Below, in pieces: positions 46,795-55,277 of a DNA stretch of 64,000 nt. Position 1 is the first letter of the stretch. Each line of letters starts with the position of its first letter. The notes under the pieces are model-generated. The model saw only the letters and a program-made list of their open reading frames with translations, was not told where the DNA came from and ran no database searches. Made by a program: the position numbers and the translations under genes. The stretch is from Pseudomonas sp. S09G 359 (lineage in GTDB: Bacteria; Pseudomonadota; Gammaproteobacteria; Pseudomonadales; Pseudomonadaceae): positions 514,501 to 578,500 of the forward strand of contig NZ_CP025263.1 in assembly GCF_002843605.1 (NCBI RefSeq). Direction: 5' to 3'.

Positions 46795-46881
46795 TGTGGG
46801 CGCGGGCTTGCTCGCGAAGCAGGCGCTGCGGTCTGCCTGGCGGACCGCAGTGATGCTTTCGCGAGCAAGCCCGCTCCCACA
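46795..46881. repeat. REPIN (GTGGGCGCGGGCTTGCTCGCGAAG type)
   Basis: Outer arms GTGGGCGCGGGCTTGCTCGC and its complement ending CCCGCTCCCAC, with an inner hairpin CTGCGGTC...GACCGCAG-like. Degenerate REP ends (AATGTGGGA, AATGTGGA) precede it at 46758-46795. It fills the glnE-waaF gap. Confidence 0.85.
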
Positions 46882-46920
46882 CAAAGCGGCTCCGTGGCTA
46901 GCGCAATCTAGGCTAATTTT

Positions 46921-46952
46921 CGATGCGGGGAGGCATAAGCCTCCCCGTATCG
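46921..46952 (+). promoter_or_regulatory. Strong hairpin immediately upstream of waaF
   Basis: CGATGCGGGGAGGC-ATAA-GCCTCCCCGTATCG: a 14-bp stem with one G-T wobble and a 4-base loop, ending 14 bases before the waaF ATG. Only three T residues follow, so it is a poor terminator and may be a leader element or mRNA-stabilising structure. Confidence 0.6.
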
Positions 46953-46966
46953 TTTGTGGAAACTAC

Positions 46967-48001
46967 ATGAATATTCTGATCGTTGGGCCCAGTTGGGTCG
47001 GTGACATGGTGATGGCACAGACACTGTTCCAGTGCCTGCGCCAGCGCTATCCAGACTGCCAGATCGACGTGCTCGCCCCTGAGTGGAGCCGGCCGATCCT
47101 TGAGCGCATGCCCGAAGTGCGCGCGGCCTTGAGCTTTCCGCTCGGCCATGGCGCGCTGGAACTGGCGACCCGCCGTCGTATCGGCAAATCCCTGGCCGGC
47201 CAGTACGACCAGGCGATCCTGCTGCCGAACTCGCTGAAGTCAGCGTTGGTGCCGTATTTTGCCGGCATTCCCAAGCGCACCGGCTGGCGCGGCGAATTCC
47301 GCTACGTGCTGCTCAACGACGTGCGCACGCTGGATAAAGCCCGCTACCCGCTGATGATCGAACGCTTCATGGCCCTGGCCTACGCGCCGGGTGCCGAGCT
47401 GCCCAAGCCGTACCCGCGCCCGAGCCTGCAGATTGACCCGGTGAGCCGCGACGCGGCCCTGGCCAAGTTTGGCCTGGCGCTGGATCGCCCGGTATTGGCG
47501 CTGTGCCCTGGGGCCGAGTTTGGCGAGTCCAAGCGCTGGCCGTCGGAGCATTACGCCAAGGTCGCCGAGGCGAAGATTCGCGAAGGTTGGCAGGTGTGGT
47601 TGTTCGGCTCGAAAAAGGATCACCCGGTGGGTGAAGACATTCGCCAGCGCCTGATCCCCGGCCTGCGTGAAGAGGCGGTGAACCTCAGTGGCGACACTTC
47701 GCTGGCCGAGGCCATCGACTTGCTGTCCTGCGCCGACTCGGTGGTGTCCAACGACTCCGGCCTGATGCACGTGGCCGCCGCGCTGAACCGCCCGCTGGTG
47801 GCGGTGTACGGCTCTACGTCGCCGGGCTTTACCCCGCCGTTGGCCGACAAGGTCGAAGTGGTGCGCCTGGGCCTCGATTGCAGCCCGTGCTTTGACCGCA
47901 CCTGCCGTTTCGGCCACTACAACTGCATGCGCCAGTTGTTGCCGCAACCGGTGAACGAGGCCTTGCAGCGCTTGCAAGGCACTGCGGTCGAGGTCCACTG
48001 A
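46967..48001 (+). CDS. waaF: ADP-heptose:LPS heptosyltransferase II
   Basis: 344 aa, GT-B family 9. The N-terminus NILIVGPSWVGDMVMAQTLF and the C-terminal sugar-nucleotide site SNDSGLMHVAAALNRPLVAVYGSTSP are diagnostic; TCRFGHYNCM near the end matches WaaF. It adds the second heptose to the LPS inner core on the cytoplasmic face. The start at 46967 is set by family length. It opens the LPS core operon; the next start is 1 base after its stop. Confidence 0.95.
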   Translation: MNILIVGPSWVGDMVMAQTLFQCLRQRYPDCQIDVLAPEWSRPILERMPEVRAALSFPLGHGALELATRRRIGKSLAGQYDQAILLPNSLKSALVPYFAGIPKRTGWRGEFRYVLLNDVRTLDKARYPLMIERFMALAYAPGAELPKPYPRPSLQIDPVSRDAALAKFGLALDRPVLALCPGAEFGESKRWPSEHYAKVAEAKIREGWQVWLFGSKKDHPVGEDIRQRLIPGLREEAVNLSGDTSLAEAIDLLSCADSVVSNDSGLMHVAAALNRPLVAVYGSTSPGFTPPLADKVEVVRLGLDCSPCFDRTCRFGHYNCMRQLLPQPVNEALQRLQGTAVEVH

Positions 48002-48002
48002 G

Positions 48003-49064
48003 TTGCGGGTACTGGTAATCAAGACCTCATCCCTGGGCGACGTGATCCACGCCTTGCCGGCACTGACCGACGCGGCGCGGGCGATCCCCGGCATTCAATT
48101 CGACTGGGTGGTGGAAGAAGGCTTTGCCGAAATCCCCACCTGGCACCCCGCGGTGGGCAAGGTGATCCCGGTGGCGATCCGCCGCTGGCGTAAAAACATC
48201 TGGCAGACCATCAAGAGCGGCGAGTGGCGACGCTTCAAACAGAGCGTCCAGTCGACCAAATATGACCTGGTGATCGACGCCCAAGGCTTGCTCAAAAGCG
48301 CCTGGTTGACCCGTTACGTGCGTGCGCCGGTGGCCGGTTTCGACAAGCACTCCGCCCGTGAGCCCATCGCGGCACGCTTCTACTCGCGGCGCCTGGCTGT
48401 AGCCCGTGGGCAGCACGCGGTGGAACGCCTGCGCCAGCTGTTTGCCGTGGCCCTGGGTTACGACCTGCCCAAAGGCCTGGGTGACTACGGCCTGAGCACT
48501 GAAAAGCTGCTCGGCCTGCCGCCGAAAAAGCCCTTTGTGCTGCTGCTGCATGGCACCACCTGGGACACCAAGCACTGGCCCGAAGCCTACTGGCGCGAGC
48601 TGGCCGAGCGCATGGGCCGCCTGGGCGTGGACGTGAAATTGCCGTGGGGCAACCCCGCCGAAAAAGCCCGCGCCGAGCGCCTGGCCCAAGGCCTGAAAAA
48701 CGCCGAGGTGCTGCCAAAACTGAACCTGGCCGGCGTGGCCCGCGTGCTGGCTGGCGCCCGCGCCTGTGTGGCGGTAGACACCGGCCTGGGCCACTTGGCC
48801 GCTGCGCTGGATGTGCCGACCATTTCCCTGTTCGGCCCGACCAACCCTGGCCTGACTGGCGCCTACGGCAAGGGCCAGATTCACCTGGGCAGCGATTTTC
48901 CGTGCGCGCCCTGCTTGCAAAAGCACTGTACCTATCAACCCACGGCCGACGACCTGCGTCGGTTCGACATCAAGCGCGAGTCGCCCCTGTGCTTCACGCG
49001 CTTGAACCCTGAGCGTGTGGCAAGCCGGCTGAGCACGTTGTTATTGGCTGAGGAGCTGCACTGA
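48003..49064 (+). CDS. waaC: LPS heptosyltransferase I
   Basis: 353 aa, GT family 9. RVLVIKTSSLGDVIHALPAL at the N-terminus and VAVDTGLGHLAAALDVPTIS are the WaaC signatures. It adds the first heptose to Kdo. The start is a TTG at 48003, one base after the waaF stop; no ATG would preserve the N-terminal signature. The stop overlaps the waaG start (TGATG), indicating translational coupling. Confidence 0.95.
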   Translation: MRVLVIKTSSLGDVIHALPALTDAARAIPGIQFDWVVEEGFAEIPTWHPAVGKVIPVAIRRWRKNIWQTIKSGEWRRFKQSVQSTKYDLVIDAQGLLKSAWLTRYVRAPVAGFDKHSAREPIAARFYSRRLAVARGQHAVERLRQLFAVALGYDLPKGLGDYGLSTEKLLGLPPKKPFVLLLHGTTWDTKHWPEAYWRELAERMGRLGVDVKLPWGNPAEKARAERLAQGLKNAEVLPKLNLAGVARVLAGARACVAVDTGLGHLAAALDVPTISLFGPTNPGLTGAYGKGQIHLGSDFPCAPCLQKHCTYQPTADDLRRFDIKRESPLCFTRLNPERVASRLSTLLLAEELH

Positions 49065-50188
49065 TGCAACTGGCTTTTGTTCTGTACAAATACTTCCCCT
49101 TCGGTGGCCTGCAGCGCGACTTCATGCGCATCGCCCTGGAATGCCAGCAGCGTGGCCACACGATTCGCGTCTATACGCTGATCTGGGAAGGCGACGTCCC
49201 GCCTGGCTTCGAAGTTCTGGTGGCGCCGGTCAAGGCATTCTTCAACCATCGGCGCAACGAGAAGCTGCTGGAGTGGATGGAAGCCGACCTGGCCAAACGC
49301 CCGGTGGACCGCCTGATCGGTTTCAACAAGATGCCCGGCCTCGACGTGTACTACGCCGCCGACGGCTGCTTCGAAGACAAGGCGCAAAACCTGCGCCACT
49401 CGCTGTACCGCTATTTTGGCCGCTACAAGCACTTTGCCGAGTATGAACGCGCGGTGTTCGCCAAGGACGCCAAGACCGAAGTGCTGATGATTTCCGAAGT
49501 GCAGCAGCCGCTGTTTATCAAGCACTACGACACGCCGCTGGAGCGCTTCCACCTGCTGCCGCCAGGCATTGCCCAGGACCGCCGCGCGCCGCCGAATGCG
49601 GCTGAAATCCGCCAAGGCTTCCGCGAGGAATTCAACCTGGGCGACGACGACCTGCTGCTGGTGCAGATCGGCTCGGGCTTCAAGACCAAGGGCGTCGACC
49701 GCAGCCTGAAAGCCGTGGCGGCGCTGCCGTCTGAGCTGAAGAAACGCACGCGCCTGTTTGTAATCGGCCAGGATGACCCCAAAGTATTCCAACTGCAAAG
49801 CGCTACCCTGGGGCTGGGCGATAACGTGCAATTCCTCAAGGGGCGCAGCGACATCCCGCGTTTCCTGCTGGGCGCCGACCTGTTGATCCACCCGGCGTAC
49901 AACGAAAACACCGGCACCGTGTTGCTCGAAGCCCTGGTGGCCGGGCTGCCGGTGCTGGTCTCGGCGGTGTGTGGTTATGCCCACTACATTGCCGAAGCCG
50001 ACAGCGGCCTGGTGCTGGATGAGCCATTTGAGCAGGCTCAGTTGAACCAGTACCTCACCCGGATGTTGACCGATTCTGCGCAGCGCGCGGCCTGGGGCCG
50101 CAATGGGTTGGCCTTCGCCGAGACGGCCGACCTCTACAGCATGCCGCAGCACGCTGCGGATGTGATTCTGGCGGAGCCAAAACGATGA
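49064..50188 (+). CDS. waaG: LPS core alpha-1,3-glucosyltransferase WaaG (GT4)
   Basis: 374 aa, GT-B family 4. It begins MQLAFVLYKYFPFGGLQRDF, the WaaG donor-side loop; LLVQIGSGFKTKGVDRSLKA and IHPAYNENTGTVLLEALVAG carry the conserved E-x7-E. It adds the first hexose of the outer core to heptose II. It overlaps waaC by 1 base and waaP by 4 bases. Confidence 0.94.
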   Translation: MQLAFVLYKYFPFGGLQRDFMRIALECQQRGHTIRVYTLIWEGDVPPGFEVLVAPVKAFFNHRRNEKLLEWMEADLAKRPVDRLIGFNKMPGLDVYYAADGCFEDKAQNLRHSLYRYFGRYKHFAEYERAVFAKDAKTEVLMISEVQQPLFIKHYDTPLERFHLLPPGIAQDRRAPPNAAEIRQGFREEFNLGDDDLLLVQIGSGFKTKGVDRSLKAVAALPSELKKRTRLFVIGQDDPKVFQLQSATLGLGDNVQFLKGRSDIPRFLLGADLLIHPAYNENTGTVLLEALVAGLPVLVSAVCGYAHYIAEADSGLVLDEPFEQAQLNQYLTRMLTDSAQRAAWGRNGLAFAETADLYSMPQHAADVILAEPKR

Positions 50189-50991
50189 AGTTGATTCTTG
50201 CCGAACCGTTCAAGACGTTGTGGGCCGGGCTCGATGCCTTCGCCGAAGTCGAGAAACTGCAAGGCCAGGTATTCCGTGAACTGGCGGCGCGTCGCACGTT
50301 GCGTACCGAGGTCGCGGGCCGTCCGTATTTCGTGAAAATCCACCGTGGCATCGGCTGGGCGGAAATCTTCAAGAACCTGATCACCGCCAAGTTGCCGGTG
50401 CTCGGTGCCGGTCTGGAATGGGATGCCATCCACCGTTTGCAGGAACTCGGCGTGCCGACCATGACCGGCGTGGCCTTCGGCGAAAAAGGCAGTAACCCGG
50501 CGGACCAGCACTCGTTCATCATCACTGAAGAACTGGCGCCGACCCTCAGCCTCGAAGACGTGACCCTCAATTGGGTCACCGAGCCGCCGGCCCCGGCCTT
50601 GCGCCATGCCCTCACGGCGGAACTCGCGCGCATGGTCGGCGACATGCACCGTGGCGGCGTGAACCACCGCGACTGCTACCTGTGCCACTTCCTGCTCGAC
50701 ACGTCGAAGCCTGTCGACGCGAACAACATCAAACTCTCGGTGATCGACCTGCACCGCGCCCAACTGCGCGCGCATTTGCCGCTGCGCTGGCGCGATAAAG
50801 ACTTGTCGGCGCTGTACTACTCGGCGCTGGACATCGGCCTGACCCAACGCGACAAACTGCGCTTTCTCAAGGGTTATTTCCGCCAGCCGCTGCGCCAGAT
50901 CCTGGCTGAGCAATCGGCGTCCCTGAGCCTGATGCAACGTAAGGCCGACAAACTCTATGCACGCAAACAACGTTACGGGGATGCGATCTGA
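50185..50991 (+). CDS. waaP: LPS core heptose(I) kinase WaaP/RfaP
   Basis: 268 aa. Kinase-like fold: Lys in RPYFVKIHRGIGW, the catalytic loop VNHRDCYLCHFLLD with its Asp, and the metal-binding Asp in LSVIDLHRAQL. It phosphorylates heptose I; these phosphates are essential for outer membrane integrity in P. aeruginosa. Coupled by overlap to waaG (4 bases) and to the next kinase gene (1 base). Confidence 0.95.
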   Translation: MKLILAEPFKTLWAGLDAFAEVEKLQGQVFRELAARRTLRTEVAGRPYFVKIHRGIGWAEIFKNLITAKLPVLGAGLEWDAIHRLQELGVPTMTGVAFGEKGSNPADQHSFIITEELAPTLSLEDVTLNWVTEPPAPALRHALTAELARMVGDMHRGGVNHRDCYLCHFLLDTSKPVDANNIKLSVIDLHRAQLRAHLPLRWRDKDLSALYYSALDIGLTQRDKLRFLKGYFRQPLRQILAEQSASLSLMQRKADKLYARKQRYGDAI

Positions 50992-51725
50992 TGGCGGGTT
51001 GGAACCTGGAGCCTGCTTACGCCAATCTGGCGGATGATTTTGGCAGCCTCGAAGCGGTGTTCGCCCTGCAAGGCGAACGCCTGACGCGTGACCCGCTGTC
51101 GGAAGTGATCCGCGTGGAGCGCGGCGGGGTCAATTACTACGTCAAGCGCTACACCGGTGCGGGCAAGGGGCTGCGGCGCTACCTGGGCAAGCCGCGGGTC
51201 AAGTCCGAGTGGCAGAACCTCAAGCGTTTCGCCAAGTGGGGTATCCCAACGGCCGACGTGGTGGCCTGGGGCCTGGAGCGCAAGGGCTTGGCCTACGACC
51301 GTGGCGCGATGATCACCCGCGAACTGCCGAATACCGAAGACCTCTCGGTACTCGCCGACCGAAACGATGCGCGCCTGCGCGACCCCAAGTGGGTCAATGC
51401 GGTGAGCCGCCAGCTCGCCGAATACACGCGGACCATGCATGACCACCGCTTCACCCATAACGATTTGAAGTGGCGCAACCTGCTGATTGACGACCAGTCG
51501 ACCCTGTACCTGATCGACTGCCCCAACGGTGATTTCTGGCGCGGCTTCTGGCTCAAGTACCGCATCACCAAGGACCTGGCGTGCCTGGACAAGGTGGCCA
51601 AGTATCACCTGTCGGCCACCCAGCGCCTGCGTTTCTATATGCAGTACCGTCAGCGCCGGCACCTGAGTGCGTCGGACAAGCAGCGTATTCGCCACGTGGT
51701 GAAATTTTTCGAGGGGCGCGAATGA
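50991..51725 (+). CDS. wapP: LPS core kinase-like protein WapP (InaA family)
   Basis: 244 aa. Kinase fold with VNYYVKRYTGAGKGLRR (Lys), catalytic loop FTHNDLKWRNLLIDD (Asp and Asn both present) and LYLIDCPNGDF (metal Asp). It matches the gene following waaP in P. aeruginosa, implicated in heptose phosphorylation. It overlaps waaP by 1 base and the next gene by 4 bases. Confidence 0.85.
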   Translation: MAGWNLEPAYANLADDFGSLEAVFALQGERLTRDPLSEVIRVERGGVNYYVKRYTGAGKGLRRYLGKPRVKSEWQNLKRFAKWGIPTADVVAWGLERKGLAYDRGAMITRELPNTEDLSVLADRNDARLRDPKWVNAVSRQLAEYTRTMHDHRFTHNDLKWRNLLIDDQSTLYLIDCPNGDFWRGFWLKYRITKDLACLDKVAKYHLSATQRLRFYMQYRQRRHLSASDKQRIRHVVKFFEGRE

Positions 51726-52474
51726 GCGATTTCCTGGCGGCTGAAGACCGTGCAGTGCTGGAGCGGCACGGCCTCGCCACATTCGACGCACTGTGGGCCA
51801 AGCAACTGGACGCAGTGGATGAACCGAACACCAGCCGGGGCGGCTGGAGCAGCGTGTTCCGCCTGGAACTGGACGGCCACGGCTACTACCTCAAGCGCCA
51901 GAGCAATTACCTCACGCGCAGCTTGCACCGGCCGTTGGGCGAGCCGAGTTTTTCCCGCGAATTTCGCAATATCAGCCGTTACCGCAAGCTCGGTATCCCG
52001 GCGTTGCAGGCGGCGTTCTATGGCGAACGCAAGGTCGCCGGCGAACACCGCGCAATGCTGCTGACCCGCGCCCTGGATGGCTGGAATGACCTGGAATCGC
52101 TGCTCGACCAATGGCCGCAACTGAGCGACGCCCAGCACCGTGCGATCCTGTTGGCCTGCGGCCTGCTGGCGCGCCGGCTGCACAGTGTCGGCCAGGTGCA
52201 TGGCTGCTTTTACCCCAAGCATATTTTCCTGCAGGCCACTGGCGACGGTTATGCCGCGCAGCTGATCGACCTGGAGAAAACCCGCCCGCTGCTGTTTGGC
52301 TGGCGCGATCGGGTCAAGGACCTGGAGCCGTTGTTGCGCCGTGCGCGGCCGTGGTCGGATGCGCAGGTGCGCCAACTGCTGGCGGCCTACCTCGACCAGC
52401 CCGAAGACAGCGCGCTCGTCAGCACTTGGCTGCAACGCCTGACCAAGCGGCGCAGCCACAAGGAGAACCGCTGA
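51722..52474 (+). CDS. LPS kinase-like InaA-family protein (WapQ position), catalytic Asp replaced
   Basis: 250 aa. Kinase fold recognisable from GYYLKRQSNYLTRSL and LIDLEKTRPLLFG. The catalytic loop reads VHGCFYPKHIFLQ: aligned with WaaP (HRDCYLCHFLL) the catalytic Asp position is Cys. It may be a pseudokinase or use a different catalytic residue. It sits where P. aeruginosa has wapQ. The start at 51722 makes an ATGA overlap with wapP; the stop overlaps the next start by 1 base. Confidence 0.82.
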   Translation: MSDFLAAEDRAVLERHGLATFDALWAKQLDAVDEPNTSRGGWSSVFRLELDGHGYYLKRQSNYLTRSLHRPLGEPSFSREFRNISRYRKLGIPALQAAFYGERKVAGEHRAMLLTRALDGWNDLESLLDQWPQLSDAQHRAILLACGLLARRLHSVGQVHGCFYPKHIFLQATGDGYAAQLIDLEKTRPLLFGWRDRVKDLEPLLRRARPWSDAQVRQLLAAYLDQPEDSALVSTWLQRLTKRRSHKENR

Positions 52475-53925
52475 TGCGTCTGAGCGAGCTGAAACACGCC
52501 GGCCGCACCCCGAGCCTGCCCTTGAGCCTCGACCTTGCGGATGCCGCCGGCCCCGGCCAGCTGCAACTGCTGAGCCTGTTGCGGGTATTGCCGGGCGAGC
52601 GCTACGTGGGGGCGGCGATTTGGCGTGGGCGCCCGGTGCTGGCCAAGTTACTGGTGGGCAGCAAGGCGGCGCGGCATTTTCAGCGTGAACTCAGTGGTGT
52701 GCGCCTGCTCGCCGAGCAGGGCCTGACTACGCCGCTGCTGCTCGCCGATGGCTTGCAGGATGGCGAGGGTGGCTGGCTGCTGTTCGAATTGATCGAAGGC
52801 GCCGAAAGCCTTGCCGATGCCTGGCACGCCGTTGAAGCGCTGCCGCCGTTGGCCGACGAACAAACCGCCGTACTCGCCGCGGCGCTGGGCGCGATTGCAC
52901 AGATGCACGCCAAGGGCCTGTGGCAGGAAGACCTGCACCTGGACAACCTGCTGCGCCAGGGCGACAAGCTGTATTTGATCGATGGTGCCGGGATTCGTGT
53001 GGAAGAGGCCGGCAAGCCGCTGTCGCGCAACCGCGTGCTGGAAAATCTTGGGGTATTTTTCGCCCAGTTACCGAAGAATCTTGAGCCGTTCACCGAAGAG
53101 TTATTGGTGTACTACCTGCTGAGCAACGGCGAGCACGCTTTGCCGCTGCAGGCCCTGGAAGCACAGGTGCGCAAGGTCAGCGCCTGGCGCCTGAAAGACT
53201 TTTTGAGCAAGGTCGGCCGCGAGTGCACGCTGTTCAGCGTGGTGCGTGGCGCTTTTGCCTTGCGCGCAATTCGTCGCGAGGAAGAGCCCGCGATGCTGCC
53301 GGTGCTGGCGCAGGCAGATGCGCTGCTCGACCAGGGTCATCTGTACAAAACCGGCGGTGCGGCCAGCGTGGCCAAAGTCGAAGTGGCCGGCCGGCCGCTG
53401 GTGATCAAGCGCTACAACATCAAGGGTTTTGCCCATTGGCTCAAGCGCTTCTGGCGCCCGAGCCGCGCCTGGCATTCGTGGCGCGAAGGTAACCGCCTGG
53501 CGTTCCTCGGCATCGCCACGCCCAAGCCGCTGGCTGTGCTGGAAACGCGTTTTCTGTGGCTGCGCAGCCGCGCGTACCTGGTCACCGAATACCTGCCGGG
53601 GCCGGACATCATCGAGCGCTTCGCGCCCTACGTCGAACACGGCGATGCGCCGGAAAACGAGCTGCAGGCGCTGGACCAGCTGTTCGCCGAACTGATCCGC
53701 GAGCGCATCAGCCATGGTGATTTCAAGGGCCATAACCTGTTCTGGCACGAAGACCGCTGGGCCCTGATCGATCTGGACGCCATGTGCCAACACCGCTCCC
53801 TTGCCAGCTTCGCTCCGGCATACGCCAAGGACCGTGCGCGCTTTATGCGTAATTGGCCGCAGGAGAGTGCGTTGTACAGGTTGATTGATCAGCGTTTGCC
53901 GCAGCGAGTTGATATGCCCGTGTAG
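52474..53925 (+). CDS. Tandem two-domain LPS core kinase-like protein (PA5006-like)
   Basis: 483 aa with two kinase-like domains. The first (about 40-225) has the loop GLWQEDLHLDNLLRQ and LYLIDGAGIR; the second (about 290-475) has ISHGDFKGHNLFW and WALIDLDAMCQ. Both keep Asp and Asn in the catalytic loop and the metal-binding Asp, so both may be active, unlike the protein encoded upstream. It is the last gene of the uninterrupted waa run; in P. aeruginosa the carbamoyltransferase gene follows directly, but here a transporter locus intervenes. Confidence 0.83.
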   Translation: MRLSELKHAGRTPSLPLSLDLADAAGPGQLQLLSLLRVLPGERYVGAAIWRGRPVLAKLLVGSKAARHFQRELSGVRLLAEQGLTTPLLLADGLQDGEGGWLLFELIEGAESLADAWHAVEALPPLADEQTAVLAAALGAIAQMHAKGLWQEDLHLDNLLRQGDKLYLIDGAGIRVEEAGKPLSRNRVLENLGVFFAQLPKNLEPFTEELLVYYLLSNGEHALPLQALEAQVRKVSAWRLKDFLSKVGRECTLFSVVRGAFALRAIRREEEPAMLPVLAQADALLDQGHLYKTGGAASVAKVEVAGRPLVIKRYNIKGFAHWLKRFWRPSRAWHSWREGNRLAFLGIATPKPLAVLETRFLWLRSRAYLVTEYLPGPDIIERFAPYVEHGDAPENELQALDQLFAELIRERISHGDFKGHNLFWHEDRWALIDLDAMCQHRSLASFAPAYAKDRARFMRNWPQESALYRLIDQRLPQRVDMPV

Positions 53926-53986
53926 AAGGGGCGATGCCTAACGGCTGTTGTTCAAGCAATACGGACTGGAAAATGAAGCGGATCGA

Positions 53987-54096
53987 GTGTGGGAGCTGTC
54001 GAGCTTTAGCCAGGCTGCGATAGCATCACCTCGGTATACCTGATAGACCGCAGCGCCTGCATCGCAGCCTCGCTAAAGCTCGACAGCTCCCACATT
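53987..54096. repeat. Inverted repeat of a second REP-like family (GTGGGAGCTGTCGAGCTTTAGC type)
   Basis: Arms of about 34 bp (GTGTGGGAGCTGTCGAGCTT onward, and the complement ending CTCCCACAT at 54096) with one mismatch flank a 40-bp linker. The arms differ from the other REPs in this window beyond the outer GTGGGAG. It lies in the 371-bp gap before the ABC transporter operon; the rest of the gap shows no clear feature. Confidence 0.8.
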
Positions 54097-54296
54097 AAAT
54101 CGGTTTATGCCCGAAGCTCATCAGATATGGGCAACTGTTGCCTGAGCAACAGCAATCAGGCAGTTGATGGCCGAACACGACAGTCCAATTCCACTCAGGG
54201 CTTTTATCCCGTTGATTTAACGCGATAAAAATCCTGGCACGGGCTCTGCAATGGCTTCTGGTGAACCCTTTCACCGGTCGCACAGCGGAGCCCTGT

Positions 54297-55277
54297 ATGC
54301 CTTCCAGCCTTTCCTCGCTTTCCCGTTTGATCTGCCTTGGCGCCACCCTGCTGCTGAGCGTCGCGGCGCATGCCGCAGACGGCGACGATGCCGTGCCGTC
54401 CCTGGCGGGCAAGCGCATTGCGGTGAGCATGACCGGCACCAGTCACTATTTTGATATCAAGGCATTCCAGGCGCAGGTGGATGAGATCAAGCGCCTGGGC
54501 GGCACGCCCATCACGCTCGATGCCGGGCGTAATGACAAGAACCTGGTGACCCAACTGCAAACCGTGGTTACCCAGAAGCCCGATGCGGTGATCCAGACCC
54601 TGGGCACCCTCAGCGTGATCGACCCCTGGCTCAAGCGCATCAGCAAGGCGGGCATCCCGTTGTTCACCATCGATGCGCCATCGCAGTACAGCCTTAACAA
54701 CACCACTTCCGATAACGTCGCTACCGGCAAGGCGCTGGCCGATCAGTTGATCAAGGACGCCGGCGGCAAGGGCAAGATCCTGGTGTTCAACGGCTTCTAC
54801 GGTGTGCCGGTGTGCGCGATCCGATATGACCAGTTGAAGCTCGCACTCAAGGATCACCCGCAACTGGAGATCATCCAGCCGGAGCTGCGTGACGTAATCC
54901 CCAACACCGTGCAGGACGCTTATTCGCAGGTGTCGGCGTTGCTCAACAAGTACCCGGCAGGCAGCGTTTCGGCGATCTGGTCAGCGTGGGATATTCCGCA
55001 ACTGGGCGCGAGCAAGGCGTTGATCGATGCCAAGCGCACCGAGATCAAGACCTATGGCGTGGACGGCACCCCCGAAGTACTGGCACTGCTCGGCCAGGCC
55101 AACTCGCCGGTGGGCGCGGTGGTAGCGCAGCAACCGGCACTGATCGGCAAGACCGCCGTGCAGAACGTGGCGCGCTACCTGGCCGGGCAGCGCGACCTGC
55201 CCAAGGAAACCCACGTGGCCACGTTGCTGACCACCGCCGGTAACCTGGCGCAGGTCCAACAACTGCGGGGTGACTGA
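54297..55277 (+). CDS. Periplasmic sugar-type substrate-binding protein (RbsB/LsrB-like fold)
   Basis: 326 aa. Signal peptide (LSRLICLGATLLLSVAAHA) then a type I periplasmic-binding fold: KRIAVSMTGTSHYFDIKAFQ, the Asp-rich LDAGRNDKNLVTQLQTVV, and YGVDGTPEVLALLGQ in the second lobe. It would capture a sugar or related ligand for the ABC importer encoded next. The start at 54297 has GGAG about 7 bases upstream. The stop overlaps the ATPase start (TGATG). The ligand is unknown. Confidence 0.88.
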   Translation: MPSSLSSLSRLICLGATLLLSVAAHAADGDDAVPSLAGKRIAVSMTGTSHYFDIKAFQAQVDEIKRLGGTPITLDAGRNDKNLVTQLQTVVTQKPDAVIQTLGTLSVIDPWLKRISKAGIPLFTIDAPSQYSLNNTTSDNVATGKALADQLIKDAGGKGKILVFNGFYGVPVCAIRYDQLKLALKDHPQLEIIQPELRDVIPNTVQDAYSQVSALLNKYPAGSVSAIWSAWDIPQLGASKALIDAKRTEIKTYGVDGTPEVLALLGQANSPVGAVVAQQPALIGKTAVQNVARYLAGQRDLPKETHVATLLTTAGNLAQVQQLRGD

